A stretch of 64,000 nucleotides of DNA from CALHVX01 sp964640725 (GTDB lineage: Bacteria; Pseudomonadota; Gammaproteobacteria; Pseudomonadales; Azotimanducaceae), in NCBI GenBank assembly GCA_964640725.1, contig CAZXIJ010000023.1:5832-69831 (forward strand), written 5' to 3'. The position numbers and the translations under genes are program-made. The notes under the pieces were generated by a model, which did no database searches, was not told where the DNA came from, and worked only from the letters and a program-made list of their open reading frames with translations. Shown here piece by piece: positions 1-7,948 of this stretch (within the stretch, counting starts at the first letter, position 1; each line of letters opens with the position of its first letter).

Positions 1-1713
1 AGCGGCTACATCAGCCAGCGCCAGGCCGAAGACATCCTGATCTCGCCGCGCACCAAGCGCGAGCTGCAGCAGCACCCGATCGAGATCGTGGCCGCCCGGG
101 AGTACGAGAACCGCAATAAGCCCGGCCACCCGCTGGATCTCGAAACCCTGACCCAGTGGCTGTGCGAGCAGGCGCGGCAGCCCTATCACCGCATCGACCC
201 GCTCAAGATCAATGTCAACCTCGTCACCGAGGTCATGAGCTACGCCTTCGCGCAGCGCCACAACATCCTGGCGCTGGAGGTCAGCGACGACGAGGTGCTG
301 ATCACCAGCTCCCAGCCGTTCATGCACCAGTGGGAGTCGATGCTGACGCAAACGCTGCGCGGCCGGCGCATTCGCCGGGTGGTCAGCAACCCCGAAGACA
401 TCAGCCGCTACGCGCTGGAGTTCTACACCATGGCCCGCAGCGTGGCCAAGGCGGAGGAGTCCGGGCTCGAGGTCAGCGGTGTCGCCAACTTCGAGCAAAT
501 GCTCGAGCTCGGCGCGCTCAAGTCACCGGAGGCGAACGACGCGCACGTCGTCAACATCGTCGACTGGCTGCTGCAGTACGCCTTTCAACAGCGTGCCAGC
601 GATATTCACATCGAGCCGCGGCGCGAGAAGGGCCTGATCCGCTTCCGCATCGACGGCATTCTGCACCACGTGTACGAGCTGCCCACGGCGGTCAACGCCG
701 CGGTCACCAGCCGCCTGAAGATTCTGGGCCGCATGGACGTGGCCGAAAAGCGTCGCCCCCAGGACGGCCGGGTCAAAACCAAGAGCCCGGACGGCGACGA
801 GATCGAGCTGCGCCTGTCCACCCTGCCCACCGCCTTTGGCGAGAAAATGGTGATGCGGATCTTCGACCCGGACGTGCTGCTGCGCAGCTTTACGGAGCTG
901 GGCCTTGCGGGCGATGACTTTGCCCGCTGGAACGCCATGACCGGCGCCCCCAATGGCATCGTGCTGGTCACGGGCCCCACCGGTTCCGGCAAGACCACCA
1001 CCCTGTACTCGACGCTCAAGCAGCTCGCCACCAGCGAGGTCAATGTCTGCACCATCGAAGACCCCATCGAGATGGTGGAGCCGGCCTTCAACCAGATGCA
1101 GGTGCAGAGCAATATCGACGTGACCTTCGCCTCCGGCGTGCGGGCGCTCCTGCGCCAGGATCCGGACATCATCATGGTCGGCGAGATCCGCGATCTCGAA
1201 ACGGCCGAGATGGCGATCCAGGCAGCCCTGACCGGGCACCTGGTGATTTCCACGCTGCACACCAACGACGCGCCGACGGCGGTTACTCGTCTGCTTGACC
1301 TGGGCGTGCCCGCTTACATGATCAAGGCCACGGTGCTGGGCGTCATGGCGCAGCGCCTGGTGCGTACCCTGTGCCCGCACTGCAAGGCCGAAGAGGCGGT
1401 AGACGAAGAGGCCTGGAACCTGCTCATGCACCCCTTCCGCGCCAAGCCCCCGAGCCACATCTACAGCGCCACCGGCTGCCTGGAGTGCCGCGACACCGGC
1501 TACCTGGGGCGCATGGGGATATACGAGCTGCTGCCCCTGTCAGATCAGCTCAAGCCCCTCATTCGCGCCGATCTCGATGTTGACGAGGTGCGCCGGACGG
1601 CCATGAAAGACGGCATGCGCACCCTGCGCCTGGCCGGCGCCCGCAAGGTCGGCAGCGGCCTGACCACCATCAGCGAGGTGCTGCGCGTCTCCCCCAGCGT
1701 CGACAGCGCCTGA
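1..1713 (+). CDS. GspE/PilB-family secretion or pilus ATPase (5' end off window)
   Basis: This is a hexameric ATPase of the type II secretion / type IV pilus superfamily, which powers pseudopilus or pilus assembly at the cytoplasmic face of the inner membrane. The reading frame is open from base 1, so the true start lies upstream; a GTG at 88 is internal. Seen in order: an N-terminal GspE-like domain, the NVDWLLQYA/ASDIHIEP region, Walker A GPTGSGKT (973-996), the Asp box around TIEDPIEM, Walker B-type MVGEIRD, the His box TGHLVISTLHTNDA, and a zinc-binding pair CPHC (1372-1383) and CLEC (1477-1488). The zinc element is typical of GspE and many PilB proteins. No pilus or secretion genes follow it, so GspE and PilB cannot be separated from this window. 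It is 57 nt upstream of ilvE. Confidence 0.85.
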   Translation, partial: SGYISQRQAEDILISPRTKRELQQHPIEIVAAREYENRNKPGHPLDLETLTQWLCEQARQPYHRIDPLKINVNLVTEVMSYAFAQRHNILALEVSDDEVLITSSQPFMHQWESMLTQTLRGRRIRRVVSNPEDISRYALEFYTMARSVAKAEESGLEVSGVANFEQMLELGALKSPEANDAHVVNIVDWLLQYAFQQRASDIHIEPRREKGLIRFRIDGILHHVYELPTAVNAAVTSRLKILGRMDVAEKRRPQDGRVKTKSPDGDEIELRLSTLPTAFGEKMVMRIFDPDVLLRSFTELGLAGDDFARWNAMTGAPNGIVLVTGPTGSGKTTTLYSTLKQLATSEVNVCTIEDPIEMVEPAFNQMQVQSNIDVTFASGVRALLRQDPDIIMVGEIRDLETAEMAIQAALTGHLVISTLHTNDAPTAVTRLLDLGVPAYMIKATVLGVMAQRLVRTLCPHCKAEEAVDEEAWNLLMHPFRAKPPSHIYSATGCLECRDTGYLGRMGIYELLPLSDQLKPLIRADLDVDEVRRTAMKDGMRTLRLAGARKVGSGLTTISEVLRVSPSVDSA

Positions 1714-1770
1714 CGCCGAGCCCCGTTTTCAGGGACAATAGCGCTCCGATTGTTCCGCGAGCTTTGACCG

Positions 1771-2718
1771 ATGACCACGCAAACCCAGGGCACCCTCGCC
1801 GACCGCGACGGCTGGATCTGGCAGAACGGCGAACTGATTCCCTGGCGCGACGCGACCGTCCACGTGCTGACGCACACGCTGCACTACGGCGTGGGCTGCT
1901 TCGAGGGCGTGCGCGCCTACAACACGCCCCAGGGCCCGTGCATCTTCCGCCTGAATGAGCACACCAAACGCCTGTTCCAGTCGGCGCACATTCTGGGCAT
2001 GAAGATTCCCTTCACGCCGGCCGAAGTGAGCGAGGCGCAGCGGGCGGTGTTTCGCGAGAACGGCCTGGACGAAGGCTACCTGCGGCCCATGGTGTACTTC
2101 GGCAGCGAGGCCATGGGCCTGCGCGCCACCGGCCTGTCCACCAACCTGGTGATTGCGGCCTGGCCCTGGCCCAACTACATGGACGAAGACAGCCGCGAGA
2201 AGGGCATCAAGGTCCGCACCTCGTCCTTCACCCGGCACCACGTCAACATCACCATGTGTAAGGCGAAGGCCAACGGCAACTACATCAACAGCATCCTCGC
2301 GCTGCAGGAAGCGCTCGAGTGCGGCGCAGACGAGGCGCTCATGCTCGACAACGAAGGCTACGTGGCTGAGGGCAGCGGCGAGAATTTCTTTCTGGTGCGG
2401 GACGGCAAGTTGCACACGCCGGAGCTGACCAGCTGCCTGGACGGCATTACCCGCAACACCATCTTTTACCTGGCCGAAGAAGCCGGGCTCCAGATCGTTG
2501 AGCGGCGCATCACCCGGGACGAGGTGTACATCTGCGACGAGGCCTTCTTTACCGGCACGGCGGCCGAGGTGCTGCCGATTCGCGAGCTGGACGGTCGCCG
2601 CATTGGCGATGGCAAGCGCGGCCCGGTCACCGAGCAGCTGCAGGCGGTGTACTTCGACCAGGTGCGCGGCCAGCGCACGGCCTTCCCGGAGTGGCTGCAC
2701 CCGGTGCGGGACGCCTGA
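1771..2718 (+). CDS. ilvE: Branched-chain amino acid aminotransferase
   Basis: PLP enzyme of fold type IV that transaminates the 2-oxo acids of valine, leucine and isoleucine with glutamate in the cytoplasm. The 315-aa length is normal for IlvE. Visible hallmarks are the N-terminal GDATVHVLTH-like strand (here RDATVHVLTH), HYGVGCFEGVRAY, the Schiff-base lysine in KANGNYINS (about Lys166), EGSGENFF, and GITRNTI. The ATG at 1771 is the only start that keeps the usual N-terminus. It is followed directly by the LPS heptosyltransferase genes, the same ilvE-waaF order as in pseudomonads, so it is probably co-transcribed with the LPS core operon although metabolically unrelated to it. Confidence 0.95.
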   Translation: MTTQTQGTLADRDGWIWQNGELIPWRDATVHVLTHTLHYGVGCFEGVRAYNTPQGPCIFRLNEHTKRLFQSAHILGMKIPFTPAEVSEAQRAVFRENGLDEGYLRPMVYFGSEAMGLRATGLSTNLVIAAWPWPNYMDEDSREKGIKVRTSSFTRHHVNITMCKAKANGNYINSILALQEALECGADEALMLDNEGYVAEGSGENFFLVRDGKLHTPELTSCLDGITRNTIFYLAEEAGLQIVERRITRDEVYICDEAFFTGTAAEVLPIRELDGRRIGDGKRGPVTEQLQAVYFDQVRGQRTAFPEWLHPVRDA

Positions 2719-2725
2719 GCCGCCC

Positions 2726-3838
2726 TTGAAGATCCTGATCGTCGCGCCGGCCTGGGTCGGCGACATGGTCATGGCCCACGTGCTGGTGCAGGCGCTGCAG
2801 GCGCGCGCCGCCGAGCGCGGGGACGCACCAACCGAGGTGCACCTGCTGGCGCCGCCGGCGACCGCGCCCCTGGGCGCGCGCATGCCGGGCGTGGCGCAAA
2901 CGCACCGGTTCGAGCTGGCCCATGGCGAGCTCGGCCTCGGCAAGCGCCGCGCCGCGGCCCGCGCGCTGCGCGCCCTGAACTTCGATCAGGCCATCGTGCT
3001 CCCCAACAGCTTCAAGTCGGCGCTGGTGCCGTTCTGGGCACGCATTCCGCGCCGCACCGGCTGGCACGGCGAGCTACGCCTGGGCCTGCTGAACGATCGC
3101 CGGCCCCTCGCCAAGGATCGCTACCCGCTCATGATCGAGCGCTTTCTGGCCCTGGCCGAAGCGCCCGGCGCCGCGCTCGCAACGCCCTATCCGCAGCCGC
3201 AGCTCGCCGCCGATGCCGACAACGCCGAGGCACGGCTGGTCGCCCTGGCCCTGACGACCGCGCGCCCGGTGCTGGCCCTGTGCCCGGGCGCGGAGTTCGG
3301 TCCCGCCAAGCAGTGGCCGGCGGCGCACTATGCGGCGGTCGCCAGCGCCGCGCTGCAGGCGGGCCAGGATGTCTGGCTGTTTGGCTCCCCCAAGGACGCC
3401 GCCAGCGGCGACGAGATTTTGGCCAGCGTCGCGGCGCGCGACGGCCTGCCCGGGGCCGACCGGTACGAAGGTCCTGGCCCGGGGCGTCTGCGCCGGGAAG
3501 CCACGGCCACAGACCCCGAGCCCCAGCAGCTCGTGAACCTGGCCGGCCACACCAACCTGGTCGATGCCATTGACCTGCTCGCAGTCACCGAAGCGGCGGT
3601 CTGCAACGACTCCGGGCTGATGCACATCGCCGCTGCGCTCGGCCTGCCCCTGATTGCCGTGTACGGCTCCACCTCGCCGGATTTCACCCCACCGCTCAGC
3701 CCGAGCGCACAGGTGCTGCGGCATCCGCTACCCTGCAGTCCGTGCTTTGAGCGGACCTGCCCCCTGCAACACATGAATTGCCTGAACGACCTTGCGCCGG
3801 AACGCGTGATCCGGGCCCTTGGGCTGGGAGCCGCCTGA
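2726..3838 (+). CDS. waaF: ADP-heptose:LPS heptosyltransferase II
   Basis: GT9 glycosyltransferase that adds the second L-glycero-D-manno-heptose to the LPS inner core at the inner membrane. The start is a TTG at 2726 giving MKILIVAPAWVGDMVMAH, the standard WaaF N-terminus; longer in-frame readings run through ilvE and have no family similarity. Landmarks are LCPGAEFGPAKQWPAAHYA in the C-terminal Rossmann domain, NDSGLMHIAAALGLPLIAVYGSTSPDFTPPL, and CSPCFERTCPLQHMNCL near the C-terminus. About 370 aa, slightly longer than E. coli WaaF (348) because of an insertion around EGPGPGRLRREATATDPE. It starts 8 nt after ilvE, and its stop overlaps the next start as ATGA. Confidence 0.93.
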   Translation: MKILIVAPAWVGDMVMAHVLVQALQARAAERGDAPTEVHLLAPPATAPLGARMPGVAQTHRFELAHGELGLGKRRAAARALRALNFDQAIVLPNSFKSALVPFWARIPRRTGWHGELRLGLLNDRRPLAKDRYPLMIERFLALAEAPGAALATPYPQPQLAADADNAEARLVALALTTARPVLALCPGAEFGPAKQWPAAHYAAVASAALQAGQDVWLFGSPKDAASGDEILASVAARDGLPGADRYEGPGPGRLRREATATDPEPQQLVNLAGHTNLVDAIDLLAVTEAAVCNDSGLMHIAAALGLPLIAVYGSTSPDFTPPLSPSAQVLRHPLPCSPCFERTCPLQHMNCLNDLAPERVIRALGLGAA

Positions 3839-4893
3839 TGGCGCCGCGGGTTTTGCTGGTCAAGATGTCGTCCCTGGGCGACGTGGTGCACACGCTGCCG
3901 GCGGTCACCGATCTGGCCGCCACCGGTGCGCAGATTGACTGGGTGGTGGAAGAGGCTTTTGCCCCCATCGCCGAAGCGCACCCGGGCGTGGCGCGGGTCA
4001 TTCCCATTGCCTGGCGCCGCTGGCGCAAGGCGCTGCCGCGGTTCTGGGACGCCGACGGCAAGGAGGCCCGGGAAGCGCTCGGCGATTTTCGCGAGACGCT
4101 GCGCGGCGAGCGCTACGATCTGGTGATCGATGCCCAGGGGCTCTACAAGAGCGCGCTGGTGGTGGCCGCGGCCCAGGCCGAGCGCAAGGTCGGGCTCGAC
4201 CAGGAGTCCGCCCGGGAAGGCGGCGCCGCACGCTTCTACACCCAAACGCATTCCGTCGCGCGCGACCAGCACGCTGTCGATCGCGTGCGTCAACTTGTTG
4301 CCGCGGCCGCCGGCTACGAGCTGCCCGGCAATCTCGACTTTGGCGTGCCGCTGCTGCGTGCTTCTGCCGGCCCCGGCGCGCGCCCGCGCTGCCTGTTGTT
4401 GCACGGCACCACCTGGGACAGCAAGCACTACCCCGAGGCGCAGTGGGCGGCGCTGGCGCGCCTGGCCGATGCCGACGGCTATGAGGTGTGCGCCACCTGG
4501 GGCAACGACGAGGAGCGGGAGCGCGCGCGCCGGCTGGCCGAGGTCGCGCCAGTGACCCTGTGGGAGCGCGAATCCCTCGCAGAACTCATGGCGCGGCTCA
4601 ACAGCGTGTCCCTGGTGATCGGCGTGGACTCGGGCATCGCGCATCTGAGCGCAGCGCTGTCTCTGCCCACCCTGGGGCTCTACGGCCCGACGGATGCGGC
4701 CCTCACCGGTATCCGCGGCACACGAGCCGCGAGCCTCAGCGCCGCCTTTGCCTGCGCGCCGTGCCTGAGCCGGCGCTGTCGCTACCAGGGGCCCCTGGTG
4801 CGGGTGGCCGGTTCCGTGGCGAGGCCCCCGTGCTTTGGCTCCCTGACCCCGTCCCGGGTCTGGACCGCGGCGGCGGCGCTGGCCGAGGGCTGA
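3838..4893 (+). CDS. waaC: ADP-heptose:LPS heptosyltransferase I
   Basis: GT9 enzyme that transfers the first heptose to Kdo2-lipid A. The ATG at 3838 overlaps the waaF stop (ATGA), and the protein opens with MAPRVLLVKMSSLGDVVHTLPA, the WaaC signature in which the SSLGD loop lies at the acceptor site. The C-terminal domain has LLLHGTTWDSKHYPEAQWAAL and GVDSGIAHLSAALSLPTLGLYGPTD for ADP-heptose binding. The 351-aa length is close to the usual 320-340. It sits between waaF and the WaaG fusion, so the order follows the order of sugar addition in the inner core apart from waaF preceding waaC. Confidence 0.93.
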   Translation: MAPRVLLVKMSSLGDVVHTLPAVTDLAATGAQIDWVVEEAFAPIAEAHPGVARVIPIAWRRWRKALPRFWDADGKEAREALGDFRETLRGERYDLVIDAQGLYKSALVVAAAQAERKVGLDQESAREGGAARFYTQTHSVARDQHAVDRVRQLVAAAAGYELPGNLDFGVPLLRASAGPGARPRCLLLHGTTWDSKHYPEAQWAALARLADADGYEVCATWGNDEERERARRLAEVAPVTLWERESLAELMARLNSVSLVIGVDSGIAHLSAALSLPTLGLYGPTDAALTGIRGTRAASLSAAFACAPCLSRRCRYQGPLVRVAGSVARPPCFGSLTPSRVWTAAAALAEG

Positions 4894-4896
4894 CCG

Positions 4897-7179
4897 ATGT
4901 TGCTCGGCTTCTGCATCTACAAGTATTTTCCCTACGGCGGCATCCAGCGCGATCTGCGCAAGATCATCGCGGCCTGTGTGGCCCGCGGGCACGAGGCGCG
5001 TGTTTATGCCCTGTCCTGGGACGGCCCGCAGCCGGAGGACTGCGAGCTGGTGATCGTGCCGGTGCAGGCTGTCACCAATCACCATCGCTACGAGCTCTAC
5101 GCGCAGTGGGTGCACGATCATCTGCGCAGCCATCCGGTGGCGCTGCTCGTGGGCATGAACAAGATGCCCGGGCTCGATGTGTACTACGCCGGCGATTCCT
5201 GCTTTGAGGAAAAAGCGCAAACGCAGCGCAGCGCCGCCTACCGCGTGCTGCCCCGGTACCGACACTTCGCCGGCGCCGAGCGCGCCGTGTTCGATCCTGC
5301 GGCCGGCACGCAGATCCTGACGATCAGCGACCAGCAGACGCCGTTCTTCCGCAAGCACTACCAGACGCATCCCTCGCGGTTTCACCCGCTGCCCCCGGGC
5401 ATCGAGCGCGACCGGGTGCTCAGCGGCCTCGATGCCAAGGCGCAGGCGCAAGACAGCGCGCGGCTGCGCGAGGAGCTGGGGCTGGTCGAGGACGAGCGCA
5501 TGTTGCTGTTCGTCGGCTCCGGTTTTGTCAAGAAGGGGCTCGATCGCGCGCTGACCGCGCTGCATGCCCTGCCGCGACAGATCTATCGGCAAACGCGGTT
5601 GGTGGTGATTGGCCGTGACAACGCCGAGCCGTTCCGGCGCATGGCCCGGCGCCTGGGGGTCGCCGATCGGGTGCTGTTCTTTGCCGACGGCCGCCCGGAC
5701 GTGCCGCGCTTTCTGCACGCCGCCGACGCGCTGGTGCTGCCGGCCTACGACGAGAACGCCGGCATGGTGATTCTCGAGGCGATGATCGCCGGGCTGCCGG
5801 TGCTGACCACCAGCAACTGCGGCTACGCCCACTACGTGAGCGATCACGGAGCCGGTCTGCTGGCGTCCTATCCCTTCAGCCAGGATGACTTTAACGAGCT
5901 GCTCGTGCAGATCCTGACCAGCGATGAGCGCGACGCCTGGGCGGCCGCCGGGCGAGCGCTGGCCGATGACCCTGTGATTTTTAGGCTGGCGGACACCGCT
6001 GCCGATCTGATCGAGGGCTTCGCTGCCGCGCGGCCCCGGACCCTGGCCTTTGCGCTCTTCAAGTACTTTCCCTACGGCGGCCTGCAACGCGACTTCATGC
6101 AGGTGGCGAAGCTTGCGCTGGCCCGCGGCTATCGGGTGCGCGTTTACACGCTAAGCTGGGAAGCAGAGCTCGCGGACGACTTCGAGAACAGCCCGGACTT
6201 CCACCTGCAGCAGATCGACGTGCCCGGGGTGCTGAACCACGTGCGCTACCGGCAGTTTGCCCGGGCCATGGCGGCGCACCTGGCGCAGTTTCCCGTGGAC
6301 TGCGTCATTGGCTTCAACAAGATGCCCGGCCTCGATGCCTACTACGCGGCCGATTCCTGCTTTGAGCACAAGGCGCAGACCCTGCGCCCGGCCTACTACC
6401 GACGCACCAGCCGGTACCGGCTGTTCTCGGACTTTGAGCGCGCGGTGTTCGACCCGACGGCCACCACGCAGATCTATCTGATTACCGAGACGCAGCGCAA
6501 GGAATTCGTCGCGCACTACGGCACGCCCGATCAGCGCATGCGGCTGCTGCCCCCGAGCGTCAGCGCCGACCGCCGCCGCGGAGACGACTGGCGCACCGTG
6601 CGCCGGGTCTTTCGCGAAGACTTTGGCTACGACCAGGACACGCTGCTGCTGCTGCAGGTGGGCTCGGGCTTTGTGACCAAGGGGGTCGACCGCACAATTC
6701 TGGCGCTGGCGTCCCTGCCGCGGGCGCTGCGCGACCGCACCCGGCTGATGGTGGTGGGGCAGGACAACCCGCGCGCGTTCGAGAGCCTGGCCGATGAGTC
6801 CGGTGTCGCCGATCGGCTGCAGATCTTCAGCGGGCGCGACGACATCCCGCGCTTTCTGCAGGGCGCCGACCTGATGGTGCATCCGGCGGTGCTGGAAAGC
6901 GGCGGCATCGTGCTGCTCGAAGCGCTCATTGCCGGGCTGCCGGTCATTACCTCGGCCAGCTGCGGCTTCGCCCACTATGTCGACACCGCCGGCGGCGGCG
7001 AGGTGCTGCCGGAGCCCTTCGCGCAACCGGTGCTCAACGCCCGGTTGGCGGCGCTGCTGGCCGATGCCGATCTGCGCCAGCGCTACAGCAACGCCGGTGT
7101 GGACTTTGCGGCGCAGGCCGGACGCTTCAATATGCCGGAGCAGTTTCTGGGCAGCATCGAGGAACGGTTCTTTGCCTGA
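4897..7179 (+). CDS. waaG: Tandem WaaG-WaaG fusion, LPS core glycosyltransferase
   Basis: The 760-aa protein is two complete GT4 WaaG modules fused head to tail; WaaG alone is about 375 aa and adds the first outer-core hexose to HepII. Module 1 (about 1-375) opens with FCIYKYFPYGGIQRDL and has GMNKMPGLDVYYAGDSCF, GSGFVKKGLDR and the EX7E pair in ENAGMVILEA. Module 2 (about 380-760) repeats them as FALFKYFPYGGLQRDF, GFNKMPGLDAYYAADSCF, GSGFVTKGVDR and ESGGIVLLEA. The FPYGG motifs are offset by 379 residues. Both modules keep the nucleotide-sugar and catalytic residues, so both look active. There is no stop or frameshift at the junction (around base 6040). The gene lies 3 nt after waaC. I infer that one polypeptide adds two core sugars, or acts as an obligate tandem dimer. 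Confidence 0.9.
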   Translation: MLLGFCIYKYFPYGGIQRDLRKIIAACVARGHEARVYALSWDGPQPEDCELVIVPVQAVTNHHRYELYAQWVHDHLRSHPVALLVGMNKMPGLDVYYAGDSCFEEKAQTQRSAAYRVLPRYRHFAGAERAVFDPAAGTQILTISDQQTPFFRKHYQTHPSRFHPLPPGIERDRVLSGLDAKAQAQDSARLREELGLVEDERMLLFVGSGFVKKGLDRALTALHALPRQIYRQTRLVVIGRDNAEPFRRMARRLGVADRVLFFADGRPDVPRFLHAADALVLPAYDENAGMVILEAMIAGLPVLTTSNCGYAHYVSDHGAGLLASYPFSQDDFNELLVQILTSDERDAWAAAGRALADDPVIFRLADTAADLIEGFAAARPRTLAFALFKYFPYGGLQRDFMQVAKLALARGYRVRVYTLSWEAELADDFENSPDFHLQQIDVPGVLNHVRYRQFARAMAAHLAQFPVDCVIGFNKMPGLDAYYAADSCFEHKAQTLRPAYYRRTSRYRLFSDFERAVFDPTATTQIYLITETQRKEFVAHYGTPDQRMRLLPPSVSADRRRGDDWRTVRRVFREDFGYDQDTLLLLQVGSGFVTKGVDRTILALASLPRALRDRTRLMVVGQDNPRAFESLADESGVADRLQIFSGRDDIPRFLQGADLMVHPAVLESGGIVLLEALIAGLPVITSASCGFAHYVDTAGGGEVLPEPFAQPVLNARLAALLADADLRQRYSNAGVDFAAQAGRFNMPEQFLGSIEERFFA

Positions 7180-7948
7180 CGCTTACCTGCGCGACGATGT
7201 AGCGGCGGCCCTCGCGGGCCGAGACCCCTTCGAGGTGCTCCCGGCGCTGCCCGGGCCCGATGCCCGGGCCGTGGCCAACCGCCGCACCACCCGGGTCGAG
7301 CTCGGCGGCAAGGCGTTCTACCTGAAGCTGCACGGCGGGGTCGGTTGGGGCGAGGTGCTCAAGAACTGGCTCACTCTCAAGCCGCCGGTCGTGTCCGCTC
7401 GCAACGAGTTTGAAGCCTGTCAGGCCCTGGCCGAGCTTGGCCTGCGCGCGCCGGTGATTGCCGCCTTTGCCGAGCGCGGCCAGGCTCCGGCCCAGCTGGA
7501 GTCCTTCGTGCTGACCGACGAGATCACGGGCCACACGAGCCTCGAGGATCTGGTGCGCCTGGAGCCGCTGTCGCCCCTGGCGCTGCGCCGATTGATCATG
7601 GCGGTGGCGGCCTTTTCCCGCGCGTTCCACGGCGCCGGTTTCATTCACCGCGACTACTACATCTGCCACCTGTGGCTGGAGGACGGCACCCTCGCCACGA
7701 CGCCCCGGTTGACGGTGATCGATCTGCATCGGGCCCGCCGCTTCGATGCCATACCCCAGCGCTATCTGGTGCGCGATCTGGGCGGCCTGCTGTTCTCGGC
7801 CCTTGCCGAGCAGCTGGCCTTGCCGCTGCGCAGCCAGCTGCGTTTTCTGCGCGCCTATCGCGGGCGCCCTCTGCGCGAGGTTCTGGCGCAGGAAGGCGAT
7901 CTGTGGCGCGCGGTGCAGGCCCGGGCCCGGACCATGGCCAACCGATGA
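7172..7948 (+). CDS. waaP: LPS core heptose(I) kinase WaaP
   Basis: Kinase that phosphorylates O-4 of HepI in the inner core, a modification important for outer-membrane stability. The start is a TTG at 7172, overlapping the end of the WaaG fusion by 8 nt and preceded by GAGGAA (7159-7164) at a 7-nt spacing. The product is 258 aa (E. coli WaaP 265). Motifs are the ATP-site lysine in KAFYLKLHGG, GWGEVLKNW, the catalytic loop FIHRDYYICHLWL (catalytic Asp161, matching Asp162 in E. coli) and the metal-binding VIDLHRARR. The family has a eukaryotic-kinase-like fold. Its stop overlaps the next start as ATGA, so the two are translationally coupled. Confidence 0.92.
   Translation: MPDAYLRDDVAAALAGRDPFEVLPALPGPDARAVANRRTTRVELGGKAFYLKLHGGVGWGEVLKNWLTLKPPVVSARNEFEACQALAELGLRAPVIAAFAERGQAPAQLESFVLTDEITGHTSLEDLVRLEPLSPLALRRLIMAVAAFSRAFHGAGFIHRDYYICHLWLEDGTLATTPRLTVIDLHRARRFDAIPQRYLVRDLGGLLFSALAEQLALPLRSQLRFLRAYRGRPLREVLAQEGDLWRAVQARARTMANR

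Noticed and set aside
3328..6087. Very long minus-strand open frame (919 codons) across waaF, waaC and the WaaG fusion
   Set aside because: It is the antisense shadow of well-supported genes in GC-rich DNA; the translation is low-complexity (Arg, Gly, His, Gln) with no domain.
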